Assembly (NCBI GenBank): GCA_900754525.1 | Contig: CAAEDE010000062.1 | Coordinates: 1-29,006, forward strand | Direction: 5' to 3' | DNA: 29,006 bases | DNA from: an uncultured Collinsella sp. | GTDB taxonomy: Bacteria > Actinomycetota > Coriobacteriia > Coriobacteriales > Coriobacteriaceae | Shown: positions 1 to 7,608 of the stretch, one piece after another | Layout of the letters: every line of letters begins with the position of its first letter | How positions within the stretch are numbered: the stretch's first letter is position 1 | The notes under the pieces: generated by a model | Seen by the model: only the letters and a program-made list of their open reading frames with translations | Told to the model about the DNA's origin: nothing | The model's database searches: none | Translations under genes and position numbers: made by a program

Positions 1-118
1 CCGGTCGGCGGCCCGTTCTGGGCGCGCCTCAATCGTAGCCCGAGACGGTCCCGGGCTGACAATTTCGACTGTAATGGACGTTCTTTAATGAGTAGTCGTT
101 TGAGAACGTCGCATGCGA
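1..118. other. Unassigned stretch at left edge
   Basis: No convincing gene is seen here. It lies downstream of the minus-strand zinc-ribbon gene. It contains a short GC-rich inverted repeat around 39-57 (AGCCCG/CGGGCT) and an 8-bp inverted repeat GACGTTCT/AGAACGTC at 77-84 and 103-110. Neither is followed by a T tract on either strand, so I do not call a terminator. The second repeat could be a weak hairpin at the 3' end of the zinc-ribbon transcript. Confidence 0.4.
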
Positions 119-1102
119 CTAGTTCACTTCGACGGGTTTGGCGCCGGGATAGCGCTCCTCAAAGTCTAGACGGTACTTATTGTCATTGGTGCCCGCCACG
201 TTGTCGCGCGACAGTGGCGTCACGATCTCATTCTTGTGGTCCGCAGGCTTGGCGTATTTCAGGCTGATCTCCCAGGCATCACAGATTGCGTCAATGCGGT
301 GATCCAGGTCGTCGTACAGGGCAACGATGTCTTTCCAGGAGCTGTAGTTCTTGGAGCTCGTCGGGACGTCTAGGTCCTCCACGATGTCGTAATACTGCTC
401 GATGGTGTCCTCCGTGCGCTCGGCGACGTCGGCGAGATTTTGACGGGTGGTTCGATCCTCTTCCAGATAGCTGTCGTTGAAGTTCTGCGCGCAGCCACGG
501 ACGTAGTTGTCGAGGTCTTCGAGCAAGTCGTAGTATTCGCTCAGTCGGCGGTAGAGATTCTGCTCGGAGAGCGTTGCTTCGCCGCCATCCTCGTCGTCAT
601 CGTCATCATCGTCGTACAGGCTGTTGGGATCGCCGAGAGGCTTTAGGTCATCGTCGTCGACGTCATGGTGCAGCTTAGCTACCTCGGCAGTCGTCTGCGT
701 GGCGGCATTGTCGAAAGGCTTGATCACAAAGAAAACGACCAGGGCGATGATGATCGCCACCAGCACAACGATAACGGCGATAAGCGGCCCGGTGCCGCTC
801 TTTTTGGGAGCGGGGGTCTGTGACGAAGCGGGCGCGTATGCGGGAGCCGGCTGCTGTTGGGGCGAGCCGCTCGCGACGGGTATGCGCTGCGTGGTCTCGA
901 CGGCTGCGGGGCCTGCGGCGGGGTCGGGGCGATAGGCGAGGGGGTCGTCCGCCTTGGCTTGCGGCGTATCGAGGGAACCGGTCTGCTCAAAAGCGGGCTG
1001 GCTATCGCTTGCGGTTGTTTGCTCAACGGGTGCACCGCACGAGGTGCAGAACTTGGCATTATCTGCAAGAAGCTTGCCGCACGAGGCGCAATACCGAGAC
1101 AT
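119..1102 (-). CDS. Zinc-ribbon, single-pass membrane protein
   Basis: The 327-residue protein starts with a short zinc ribbon (Cys5, Cys8, Cys19, Cys22; CASCG...CTSCG). A Pro/Ala/Gln-rich linker follows, then one hydrophobic segment at about 105-128, then an outer domain with two Asp-rich runs near 148-172 and a helical region. I chose the ATG at 1102 because AAAGGAG sits 6 nt upstream; an in-frame GTG at 1120 would leave that ribosome site inside the gene. N-terminal zinc ribbon plus one membrane span is a common layout for uncharacterised Gram-positive envelope proteins. The function is unknown. It is transcribed away from tmk. The Asp-rich runs could bind cations, but that is a guess. Confidence 0.8.
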   Translation of the reverse strand: MSRYCASCGKLLADNAKFCTSCGAPVEQTTASDSQPAFEQTGSLDTPQAKADDPLAYRPDPAAGPAAVETTQRIPVASGSPQQQPAPAYAPASSQTPAPKKSGTGPLIAVIVVLVAIIIALVVFFVIKPFDNAATQTTAEVAKLHHDVDDDDLKPLGDPNSLYDDDDDDDEDGGEATLSEQNLYRRLSEYYDLLEDLDNYVRGCAQNFNDSYLEEDRTTRQNLADVAERTEDTIEQYYDIVEDLDVPTSSKNYSSWKDIVALYDDLDHRIDAICDAWEISLKYAKPADHKNEIVTPLSRDNVAGTNDNKYRLDFEERYPGAKPVEVN

Positions 1103-1170
1103 TGCCACTCCTTTCGCCACATTTCAATGCAATACGACGATTATACCCAGCGTCCAAAATTCCCCATCAT

Positions 1171-1239
1171 AAGTTGCGGTGAAATGGGGACTGTTTGGCG
1201 GTCTCAGGGCTTCAATCAGTCCCTATTTCACCGCAACTT
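1171..1239. repeat. 69-bp inverted repeat, REP-like hairpin
   Basis: Two 23-nt arms, 1171-1193 and 1217-1239, are reverse complements with one difference. That difference becomes a G-U pair in RNA, so the whole arm can pair around a 23-nt loop. The arms read AAGTTGCGGTGAAAT then GGGGACTG (left), with the complement on the right. It lies between the divergent zinc-ribbon gene and tmk, where both genes must have their promoters. No T tract follows. It resembles a dispersed intergenic palindrome (REP or small non-coding mobile repeat). A local regulatory hairpin is the alternative. Confidence 0.7.
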
Positions 1240-1341
1240 TGGAAAGGCACCTTTAGCCATTGGGGACGCACCGAGCACTGGGGTATCATGGCTTGGTTGA
1301 TATATCTGCATTTACGCGCCTTGTAGGAAGGGGCTGCGCCC

Positions 1342-2025
1342 ATGGCTTTTGAGCCCGCTCAACATAGCTTTATCACGCTCGAGGGCGTCGATGGCGCCGG
1401 CAAGTCCACGCAGGCGCGCCTGCTTGCCCGCGCGCTCGAGCTCGCTGGCTACCAGGTTGTGAGCCTGCGCGAGCCGGGCGGTACCGCCATCAGCGAAAAG
1501 ATCCGTGCTCTGCTGCTCGACCCCGCCAACACGGCGATGGGTGACACCTGCGAGCTGCTGCTCTACGAGGCAGCGCGTGCCCAGCTGGTACACGAGGTCA
1601 TCGCCCCCGCCCTTGCGGCCGGCAAGGTGGTCCTGTGCGATCGCTTCTACGATTCCACGACCTGCTATCAGGCGTTTGCCGATGGTCTCGACCGTCAGAT
1701 GGTACGCGATGCCAACAACCTGGCTGTCGCGGGGACGCACCCGGCGCTCACACTCGTCTATCACATCACGCCCGAGCAGGCGGCGCTGCGCATGGCCGAC
1801 CGCGGTGCGGCAGATCGCATGGAGGCTAAGGGCATGGCCTTCCAAGAGCGCGTCTACCAGGGATTTTGCGCCATTGCCGCCGAGGAACCAAACCGCGTAA
1901 GGCTCATCGACGCGACCGCGTCCATCGAGGAAGTCTTTGAGAAGACGGTCGAGCAGATTCGCGCGTACGGCCTCGACATTCCGCAAGATGCTGTCGCCGG
2001 CGCGCTTGCTAAGGAGGCCGAGTAA
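1342..2025 (+). CDS. tmk: Thymidylate kinase (dTMP kinase)
   Basis: This cytoplasmic enzyme phosphorylates dTMP to dTDP with ATP for DNA synthesis. The 227-residue protein has the P-loop GVDGAGKST at 15-23, the REPGG motif at 43-47 that contacts the nucleotide, the DRFYDST motif at 100-106, and a LID-like segment with DRME further on. The family usually has about 205-215 residues; the extra length is at both ends. The ATG follows a GGAAGGGG-like ribosome site. It ends one base before holB starts, and the holB ribosome site AAGGAGG (2011-2017) lies inside its last codons, so the two genes are probably translationally linked. The tmk-holB-ricT order is common in Gram-positive bacteria. Confidence 0.95.
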   Translation: MAFEPAQHSFITLEGVDGAGKSTQARLLARALELAGYQVVSLREPGGTAISEKIRALLLDPANTAMGDTCELLLYEAARAQLVHEVIAPALAAGKVVLCDRFYDSTTCYQAFADGLDRQMVRDANNLAVAGTHPALTLVYHITPEQAALRMADRGAADRMEAKGMAFQERVYQGFCAIAAEEPNRVRLIDATASIEEVFEKTVEQIRAYGLDIPQDAVAGALAKEAE

Positions 2026-2026
2026 C

Positions 2027-3154
2027 ATGGCCCCCGCTCAGGCAAGCCTGCTGGCCAAGCTCGACACCCAAGAGCGCGTGCGCGATTTTTTGACCAACGC
2101 CGTCGCCAGCGGCCGCGCATCGCACGCCTACCTGTTTTTGGGCGCTTCCGGCGCCGGTAAGCTCGACGCCGCATGGGCGCTCGCTCAAGCCTTCCTGTGC
2201 GAGCAGGACGGCTGCGGCGCATGCGACAGCTGCGTACGCGTTGCTCGGCATACGCATCCTGACGTGCACTATTACACGCCCGAGAGCGCCACGGGCTACC
2301 TCATTGCCCAGACCCGCGAGCTGCTCGATGACGTGCCGCTGGCGCCCATCCGTGCCAAGGCCAAGGTCTACATCATCGACCGTGCCGAGCAGCTGCGCGC
2401 TAACACCGCCAACGCACTGCTCAAAACGCTCGAGGAGCCGCCCGAGGGCGTTATGTTCATCTTGTTGGGCACCTCGGCAGACGTGATGCTGCCCACCATC
2501 GTGAGCCGCTGCCAGTGCGTGCCGTTTCGACTGGTGTCGCCCGCCGTGGCCGCGCAGGCCGTGAGCCGCGCGACGGGTCAGGATATCGCGCGTTGCCGCA
2601 TGGCCGTCGCCGTGGCGGGAAGCCCCACGCGTGGCATCGAGTTCCTCAAGAGCGCCGAGCGCCAGGACGCCCGCCGTCAGATGGTTCGCGCCATCGATTC
2701 GCTTATCGCCGCCGACGAGGCCGACGTGCTCAGCCGCGCCAAGTCGCTCATCGTCGCCGTCAAGGTGCCGCTCGCCGAGGTCAAGTCCACGCAGGAAAAG
2801 GTGCTCGAGCAAAACGCCGACTACCTGTCGCGTGGAGCATTGAAGCAGCTTGAGGACCGCAACAAGCGCGAACTCAACGCGCGCGAGCGTTCGGGTATCA
2901 TGGAAGCGCTGGCGAGCGCGCGGACGCTCATGCGCGACGTGCTGCTGACGCTTCAGGACGAGGCAGCCGACGTGGTGAACGAAGACGTGCGCGACACGAT
3001 CGGTCGGCTTGCCGCCGCGACCAATGTTGCGGGTGCCACCCGGGCGCTCGAGGCAGTCGCGACCGCCGAGCGCAACATCGCCAGAAACGTTACTCCCCAG
3101 CTGGCCATCGAGGTCATGCTGTTCGATATCAGGAAGGCACTGAAATGCCGTTAG
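2027..3154 (+). CDS. holB: DNA polymerase III delta' subunit
   Basis: This AAA+ family clamp-loader subunit helps place the sliding clamp on DNA. The 375-residue protein has a P-loop-like GASGAGKL (39-46). The usual Ser/Thr after Lys is Leu, which fits a delta' subunit that does not hydrolyse ATP. A zinc module with Cys58, Cys63, Cys66 and Cys69 follows, then DRAEQL (118-123), LLKTLEEPP (131-139) and the SRC motif at 160-162. The ATG at 2027 has AAGGAGG 9 nt upstream. Upstream in-frame codons would overlap tmk and lack a ribosome site. It overlaps ricT by 10 nt, supporting one operon. Confidence 0.93.
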   Translation: MAPAQASLLAKLDTQERVRDFLTNAVASGRASHAYLFLGASGAGKLDAAWALAQAFLCEQDGCGACDSCVRVARHTHPDVHYYTPESATGYLIAQTRELLDDVPLAPIRAKAKVYIIDRAEQLRANTANALLKTLEEPPEGVMFILLGTSADVMLPTIVSRCQCVPFRLVSPAVAAQAVSRATGQDIARCRMAVAVAGSPTRGIEFLKSAERQDARRQMVRAIDSLIAADEADVLSRAKSLIVAVKVPLAEVKSTQEKVLEQNADYLSRGALKQLEDRNKRELNARERSGIMEALASARTLMRDVLLTLQDEAADVVNEDVRDTIGRLAAATNVAGATRALEAVATAERNIARNVTPQLAIEVMLFDIRKALKCR

Positions 3155-4845
3155 TCGTACCCGTTAAGTTTACCTACGCCTCGCGCGACCTGTGGTTTGA
3201 CCCGCAGGATCTGGATATCCTCGAGGCCGATTATGCCATTTGCTCCACTGAGCGCGGAACCGAGATTGGCCTGGTCACGGCCGATCCCTTTGAGGTGCCG
3301 CAAGACGAGATCGGCCAGCCGCTCAAGCCCGTGCTGCGCGTGGCGAGCGACATCGACCTGCAGCTTGCCGACGACCTGGCCATCCAGGGCGACGAGGCCA
3401 TGGTCGACTTCCGCCGCCTGGTCAAGGAGCTCGACCTCGAGATGAAGCCGGTGGGCGTTGAGTACCTGTTTGGCGGCGAGAAGGCCGTGTTCTACTTTGC
3501 GGCCGAGGAGCGCGTCGATTTTCGTCAGCTCGTCAAGGATCTGTCCTCGACGCTGCACATTCGCGTCGACATGCGCCAGATCGGCGTGCGCGACGAGACC
3601 CGCCTGGTGGGCGGCTATGCCCAGTGCGGACAGGAACTCTGCTGTACGCGCTTTGGCGGACAGTTTGAGCCCGTCTCGATTCGCATGGCAAAAGAGCAAG
3701 ACCTGCCGCTCAATTCCTCCAAGATCAGCGGCGTGTGCGGTCGTCTGATGTGCTGCCTGCGCTACGAGTTCGAGGCCTACAAGGACTTTAAGAGCCGTGC
3801 GCCCAAAAAGAAGACGCTCATCGATACGCCGCTCGGCAAGGCGCGTATTCAGGAATATGACACGCCGCGTGAGCAGCTGGTGCTGCGCCTGGAGAACGGC
3901 AAAGTCTTTAAGGTCAACCTAGCCGATATGACGTGCTCGGAGGGCTGCAAAAAGAAGGCCGCCGAGCAGGGCTGCAACTGCCGCCCCGATTGCGTGACGC
4001 GCGACGTGCTCGAGCGCATCGAATCGCCCGAGATGCGTCTGGCGCTCATGGAACTCGATCGCGAGAACGGCGTCGACGTGGGCGATGGCCTGTCAAGCGC
4101 CGACCGTCTGGCCGGCACGTCGATGCCCAAGCGCCGTCGTCGCGATGCCGAATCCGATGCTCGCGCCGGCCAGGGCCAGGGCGAGGGCCGTGGCCGCGGA
4201 AAGGGCCGTGGCAAGGCCGAGGCGCCCGAGGCCGAGGAGGCCGCCGGTGGCCGTCGTCGTCGCAAGCGCGCGGGCTCGGGCGATGCCGGCGAGGCCGCTC
4301 CCGCAGGCAAGAACGCTTCCCGCGAGCGCGAGGCTCAGCAGCCCCAGCAGCAGAATCGCGGCGGTGGCATGAACCCCACACGTCGCCGCCGCCGTCATCT
4401 GTCGAGCGAGGAGCGCGAGGACGCCTTCCGCGCCGCAGCTGCTCGCGAGGCTGGTGCCGCTTCCAAGGGTGCCTCGGCCTCCGATGCGCCTGTCGACAAG
4501 GGCGGCAAGCCGCGTGGTGAGGAGGAGCGTGCACCGCGTCCGCGCCGTCGCCATTCCTCGGGCGCGCAGCAGAAGCCCTTAGTGCCCTCCGTGGCCGATC
4601 AGGTCTCGGACGGTGAAGTCAAGGTCACGCGCCGTCGCCCCGGCGATGGCGGGGGAGCTGCCGCCAAGGCTTCGCGTGGCGCCGCTCGCGACGAGCGCGA
4701 GCTGCGCGATGATCGCGGTGGCGAGGGCTCGGCCGACCAGGGTCAAAAGCGCCGTCGCCGTCGCCGTTCCCGCAAGCCGCGCCAGGATGGTGGCGAGGGT
4801 TCGGCCCCGTCTTCGTCCGCACCACAACCGCCCGCCGGAGAATAA
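3145..4845 (+). CDS. ricT: RicT/PSP1-domain protein with long Arg-rich tail
   Basis: Residues 1-310 are a PSP1 (RicT) domain with the family's cysteine signature: GYAQCGQELCC (Cys161, Cys166, Cys167), Cys198 and CC at 203-204. In Bacillus, RicT works with RicA and RicF in an iron-sulfur complex that affects RNase Y processing; whether that holds here is an inference. The protein is 566 residues, about twice the usual length. Residues 315-566 form a low-complexity tail of Arg blocks (RRRR, RRRRRR) mixed with Gly, Ala, Glu and Gln. Such tails are usually disordered and bind RNA or acidic surfaces. The ATG lies within the end of holB. Three extra cysteines (about 264, 268, 277) and Cys279/Cys283 follow the core. 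Confidence 0.88.
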   Translation: MPLVVPVKFTYASRDLWFDPQDLDILEADYAICSTERGTEIGLVTADPFEVPQDEIGQPLKPVLRVASDIDLQLADDLAIQGDEAMVDFRRLVKELDLEMKPVGVEYLFGGEKAVFYFAAEERVDFRQLVKDLSSTLHIRVDMRQIGVRDETRLVGGYAQCGQELCCTRFGGQFEPVSIRMAKEQDLPLNSSKISGVCGRLMCCLRYEFEAYKDFKSRAPKKKTLIDTPLGKARIQEYDTPREQLVLRLENGKVFKVNLADMTCSEGCKKKAAEQGCNCRPDCVTRDVLERIESPEMRLALMELDRENGVDVGDGLSSADRLAGTSMPKRRRRDAESDARAGQGQGEGRGRGKGRGKAEAPEAEEAAGGRRRRKRAGSGDAGEAAPAGKNASREREAQQPQQQNRGGGMNPTRRRRRHLSSEEREDAFRAAAAREAGAASKGASASDAPVDKGGKPRGEEERAPRPRRRHSSGAQQKPLVPSVADQVSDGEVKVTRRRPGDGGGAAAKASRGAARDERELRDDRGGEGSADQGQKRRRRRRSRKPRQDGGEGSAPSSSAPQPPAGE

Positions 4846-4873
4846 CGCCCGCGAGCGGATTTAGCCCGCCTTG

Positions 4874-4890
4874 CCCCGAGCGCATCGGGG
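4874..4890 (+). other. Short GC hairpin after ricT
   Basis: CCCCGA pairs with TCGGGG around a 5-nt loop, 29 nt after the ricT stop. It is followed by TATCATAG rather than a T tract. It could be a weak terminator or a processing signal. The TATCAT right after it resembles a -10 box, but no -35 box lies at a proper distance. Confidence 0.35.
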
Positions 4891-4908
4891 TATCATAGCG
4901 CCGAATCA

Positions 4909-4944
4909 ACAACCCTCCCTGCGACCGAACGTAGGGAGGGTTGT
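4909..4944 (+). promoter_or_regulatory. Hairpin that contains the comFC ribosome site
   Basis: Perfect 12-bp arms at 4909-4920 (ACAACCCTCCCT) and 4933-4944 (AGGGAGGGTTGT) surround a 12-nt loop. The only good ribosome-binding sequence for comFC, AGGGAGGG at 4933-4940, is the whole base of the right arm, 7 nt before the TTG start. Folded RNA would hide it. No T tract follows, so a terminator is less likely than translational control. Confidence 0.6.
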
Positions 4945-4947
4945 GTC

Positions 4948-5754
4948 TTGAAGAGCCATCTGAACATATTGAGCCGTCTGCAGGGTGCCGGTGCCCTACC
5001 GTTTGCGGACGAATTGCTACCGTTTGCCGAGTGGGCGGCACGCGAGGCGCTCGAGGCATTGTCGCCAACACGATGTGCCGGCTGCGAGCGCGCCGGTGCG
5101 CTTATTTGCCAAGACTGCTTGGCGGCGCTTGTGCTCATCGACCCGCGGCATAGCTGCACTCGATGCGGCGCCCCGTTTGGAGACTTGCTGTGCACCGAGT
5201 GCTCGGTCCAGGGTACGTCCTCGGCGATGGCCGAAGCACTCGACCGGTGCCTGGCATGTGCCGTTTACACGCATCCGATCCCGAGAATCATTAAAGCGTA
5301 CAAAGATGCGGGCGAGCGACGCCTGGCGCCGTATCTGGCAGAGCTGCTCTACGACACCGCCTTACATGCCCAGGTCGCGGCACCCGAACGCTTAGGCGGT
5401 GTGTTGTCCGGCGCCGATGCAGTGGTGTTTGTGCCTGCGACGGCGGCAGCGTTTCGGCGGCGTGGTTTTGATCATATGGCGGCTATTGCGCGCCCATTTT
5501 GCGAGCTGTCGGGTGTTCCGCTGCTCGACGCCCTCGTTAAGTACGGCCATGGCGACCAGCGTGAACTCGGTCGTGAAGAGCGCCGTGAACGCGCCCGAGG
5601 CATGTACGAGACCGTTGAGGACGTGCGGGGCAAGCACCTGCTGCTTATCGATGACGTTATCACCACGGGTGCGACGATGGCAGCGGCTTCGGCGGAACTC
5701 AAGCGCGCCGGTGCCGCGGCCGTTGATGGCCTCGCTATCGCACGCGTTTGGTAG
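4948..5754 (+). CDS. comFC: ComF family phosphoribosyltransferase-like protein
   Basis: ComFC-type proteins support natural DNA uptake and transformation, acting in the cytoplasm with the ComFA helicase. The 268-residue protein begins with a double zinc finger: Cys43, Cys46, Cys54, Cys57, then Cys70, Cys73, Cys82, Cys85. A phosphoribosyltransferase fold follows, with the PRPP loop LLLIDDVITTGAT at 231-243 and the RRGFDH motif near 171. The start is a TTG at 4948, the only codon correctly spaced from AGGGAGGG. No ComFA is seen in the window. The next gene begins 11 nt after the stop, suggesting co-transcription. Length and motifs match a full-size ComFC. Confidence 0.9.
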   Translation: MKSHLNILSRLQGAGALPFADELLPFAEWAAREALEALSPTRCAGCERAGALICQDCLAALVLIDPRHSCTRCGAPFGDLLCTECSVQGTSSAMAEALDRCLACAVYTHPIPRIIKAYKDAGERRLAPYLAELLYDTALHAQVAAPERLGGVLSGADAVVFVPATAAAFRRRGFDHMAAIARPFCELSGVPLLDALVKYGHGDQRELGREERRERARGMYETVEDVRGKHLLLIDDVITTGATMAAASAELKRAGAAAVDGLAIARVW

Positions 5755-5765
5755 GGGTGATTCAT

Positions 5766-6875
5766 GTGGCGGTAACAATCGGGCAGTGCAACAAACCGAC
5801 AAAAGAGCAGCTAGCGGCTTCCGTGATCCTGACGGGCGCCTCGGCTCTGCGCATGATTCGAGCTGAGCGCCGGCAGATGGGCTATATCGGCTGGAAGGAC
5901 CTTGAGCCCGAGGAGGAGCGCCGCGTGCTGCGCACGTCGTCGCCCTCGACTGAGGACATCTATCTTCCCGACTTGGTGCGAATCGGAGCCAAAAGCGGCG
6001 AGGTGCAAGAAGATCTGTGCTTGCTGGTGGGGTCTGCGGCACAGCGCCGTCGCATGCCTGGCGTGGGCTGGTCCGTGTGTTCCGGGCTGCCTGCCGGCTC
6101 GATTCTAGAGGTGGAACCGGGGGTGTACAGCCTATCTCCCGAGGCCCTTTGTGTTGCCGTTGCCCGCGAGGTCGGCTGTATCCAGGCGTTTGCCCTGGCC
6201 CAGGAACTATGTTCCAAGATTTCACTGAGCGATCGCGGGAAGTATCTGCCTCCCTACACCTCGCCTGTTGCGAATAGACTTGCAAAGGACAAGGACCAAC
6301 CGGCAGACGTGGGCTACTTTGAAGTCGAGCCGGTGCTGACGCCCGATCGCCTGGCAGATTACCTTGCGGCATGCAAGGGGAGTGCGGCCAAACAACTGCT
6401 ACGCCTGTGTCCCTACCTGTCAGAAAACCTGCGCTCACCCATGGAGTGCATCATGCTTGCCATGTTTTCGCTTCCGTTTTCCTATGGCGGATTTGCCTGC
6501 GGTCCCTTTAAGACCGACTACAAGATCGAGTTCGATGACCGCGCGCAGGCAATCTCGGGGATGCCGTATGCAGTTTGCGATGCGTACCAGGAAACAGCCC
6601 GGTTTGACCTGGAATACAACGGTGAGCTGGGTCATTCCTCTCGAAGGGGACGTGTCCATGATGAAAAACGCAACACGGGCTTGATTACTATGGGAATCGA
6701 GGTCGCGACGGTCAATAACGAGATGCTCTGCGACATGGAGGCAATGGAGGCACTCGCATGGCGCATCCATCAACGCATGGGCAAGCGGTACCAAAATCGC
6801 GTGGAGGCTCGTCGGAAGAAGCAGGACGCGCTGCTGAATACACTTCGAGCGTGTTTTGGGCTCAAGCCGGCGTAA
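5766..6875 (+). CDS. Hypothetical protein, C-terminal nuclease-fold-like domain
   Basis: I do not firmly recognise this 370-residue protein. The GTG at 5766 has AGGGG 8 nt upstream. The middle part (LPAGSILEVEPGVYSLSPEALCVAVAREVG) resembles the region before the nuclease-like domain in actinobacterial AbiEi/DUF559-type proteins. The last 150 residues fit a Vsr/DUF559 (PD-(D/E)XK-like) pattern: SPMECIML near 224-231, then an Asp in VCDAY, Glu in FDLEYNG at about 281-287, a DEKRNTGL helix and a final helix. The third catalytic residue is not obvious, so activity is uncertain. It may be a solitary AbiEi-like regulator or a domesticated nuclease. No partner AbiEii toxin is adjacent. Confidence 0.6.
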   Translation: MAVTIGQCNKPTKEQLAASVILTGASALRMIRAERRQMGYIGWKDLEPEEERRVLRTSSPSTEDIYLPDLVRIGAKSGEVQEDLCLLVGSAAQRRRMPGVGWSVCSGLPAGSILEVEPGVYSLSPEALCVAVAREVGCIQAFALAQELCSKISLSDRGKYLPPYTSPVANRLAKDKDQPADVGYFEVEPVLTPDRLADYLAACKGSAAKQLLRLCPYLSENLRSPMECIMLAMFSLPFSYGGFACGPFKTDYKIEFDDRAQAISGMPYAVCDAYQETARFDLEYNGELGHSSRRGRVHDEKRNTGLITMGIEVATVNNEMLCDMEAMEALAWRIHQRMGKRYQNRVEARRKKQDALLNTLRACFGLKPA

Positions 6876-6910
6876 AACTATGGCTTTATAGGGGGTCTGT
6901 TTATATGTCC

Positions 6911-7127
6911 TGTGCAAAAAACGTCAAATATGAGTACTGCCACTAGATTAGTAACAGCAAAATCAAAGATTTTTGGACCGGAGACGGGCATACATCGAAT
7001 AGATAATAGACAAATGTGGAGTATCGGGGCTCCGGACATACTGCAAAGGGATCGAAAACGGCTTGCAGGGTGAAATAACGCTGCTACTTAATTGGTAGCA
7101 GTACTCATATTTGACGTTTTTTGCACA
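6911..7127. mobile_element. 217-bp element with perfect 30-bp terminal inverted repeats
   Basis: Positions 6911-6940 and 7098-7127 are exact reverse complements over 30 bp (outer end TGTGCAAAAAACGTC, inner end GAGTACTGC). The similarity continues inward with about 12 of 18 positions matching. The 157 bp between the arms has no open reading frame of note. No clear target-site duplication flanks it. The form fits a miniature non-coding transposable element that another transposase could move, but a dispersed palindromic repeat is also possible. It sits after the 5766-6875 gene and before the promoter of the lipoprotein gene. Confidence 0.65.
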
Positions 7128-7147
7128 CGGCGCCCGGGGACGGGTGC

Positions 7148-7176
7148 CCCGGAGCTCCCCGTAGGGGAGCTCCGGG
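7148..7176. other. Perfect 13-bp GC hairpin
   Basis: CCCGGAGCTCCCC (7148-7160) and GGGGAGCTCCGGG (7164-7176) pair around GTA. It is very stable and could stop or pause RNA polymerase. Neither strand has a T tract after it, so it is not a textbook intrinsic terminator. A second possible pair (GGGCT/AGCCC, 7174-7178 and 7195-7199) overlaps it, allowing alternative folds. Confidence 0.55.
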
Positions 7177-7248
7177 CTTCATAGGGGCACGAATAGCCCG
7201 CTCCGACCTGCGAAATCTGTACTCGCGATGCGAATGACGCCCCTAACC

Positions 7249-7277
7249 TTAAACTTTAGCTTGAACTTAGCTATAAT
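7249..7277 (+). promoter_or_regulatory. Sigma-70-type promoter for the lipoprotein gene
   Basis: A perfect -10 box TATAAT lies at 7272-7277, with TTAAAC (7249-7254) 17 bp upstream as the -35 box. Transcription would begin near 7284. That is about 325 nt before the preferred start of the next gene. Confidence 0.6.
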
Positions 7278-7283
7278 GCGCTA

Positions 7284-7608
7284 CGTTCCTGCCAGGCTGT
7301 GGTTGCGGGCGGACGAAATGCCCGTCCTAGTCCAAGACAGACGCGGTCAAAGGGATCCACGTAAGCGACCGCGTGCGCGCGGCGCGATCATGGCGCGTCC
7401 TAGATGTAAGCCGCACCGTCCGTTCTACTTTCTTTGGGGCAATACCGCCTCGCGGGCGAGCGGGCCAGTCGTGAAGGTGGCTGCGGCCTCCCGAGCAAAC
7501 ACCCCGGTGCGCAAGTGTGGGGTCAAATACCAGGTCAGCTGGTGGGAACAACCTGATATTCCGCGCAACGCACGGATCGTATACGACACAGAAGGCAGGG
7601 TAGTGGAC
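7284..7608 (+). other. Long GC-rich leader with no assigned gene
   Basis: Between the predicted transcription start and the lipoprotein gene lie about 325 nt. The frame is open from 7228, but the translated sequence shows no domain, is rich in Arg/Pro, and has no ribosome site near its early ATGs. I therefore treat it as untranslated. It can form local pairs such as CGCGGTC/GACCGCG near 7345-7375. I do not recognise a known riboswitch, T-box, SRP RNA, RNase P or tmRNA signature. It could be a cis-regulatory RNA, a separate small RNA, or an unusual N-terminal extension. Confidence 0.4.

Noticed and set aside
4891..4896. TATCAT as a -10 box for comFC
   Set aside because: The nearest -35-like hexamer, TTGCCC, is only 14 bp away and overlaps a hairpin, so the promoter fit is poor.
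6911..7127. CRISPR-like repeat
   Set aside because: There are only two copies, in inverted orientation, with a single 157-bp interior; this is not an array.
7148..7176. Intrinsic terminator
   Set aside because: The stem is perfect, but neither strand has a following T tract.
7228..7608. N-terminal extension of the lipoprotein gene
   Set aside because: It would bury the lipoprotein signal 127 residues inside the protein, and the added part has no recognisable domain or start signal.
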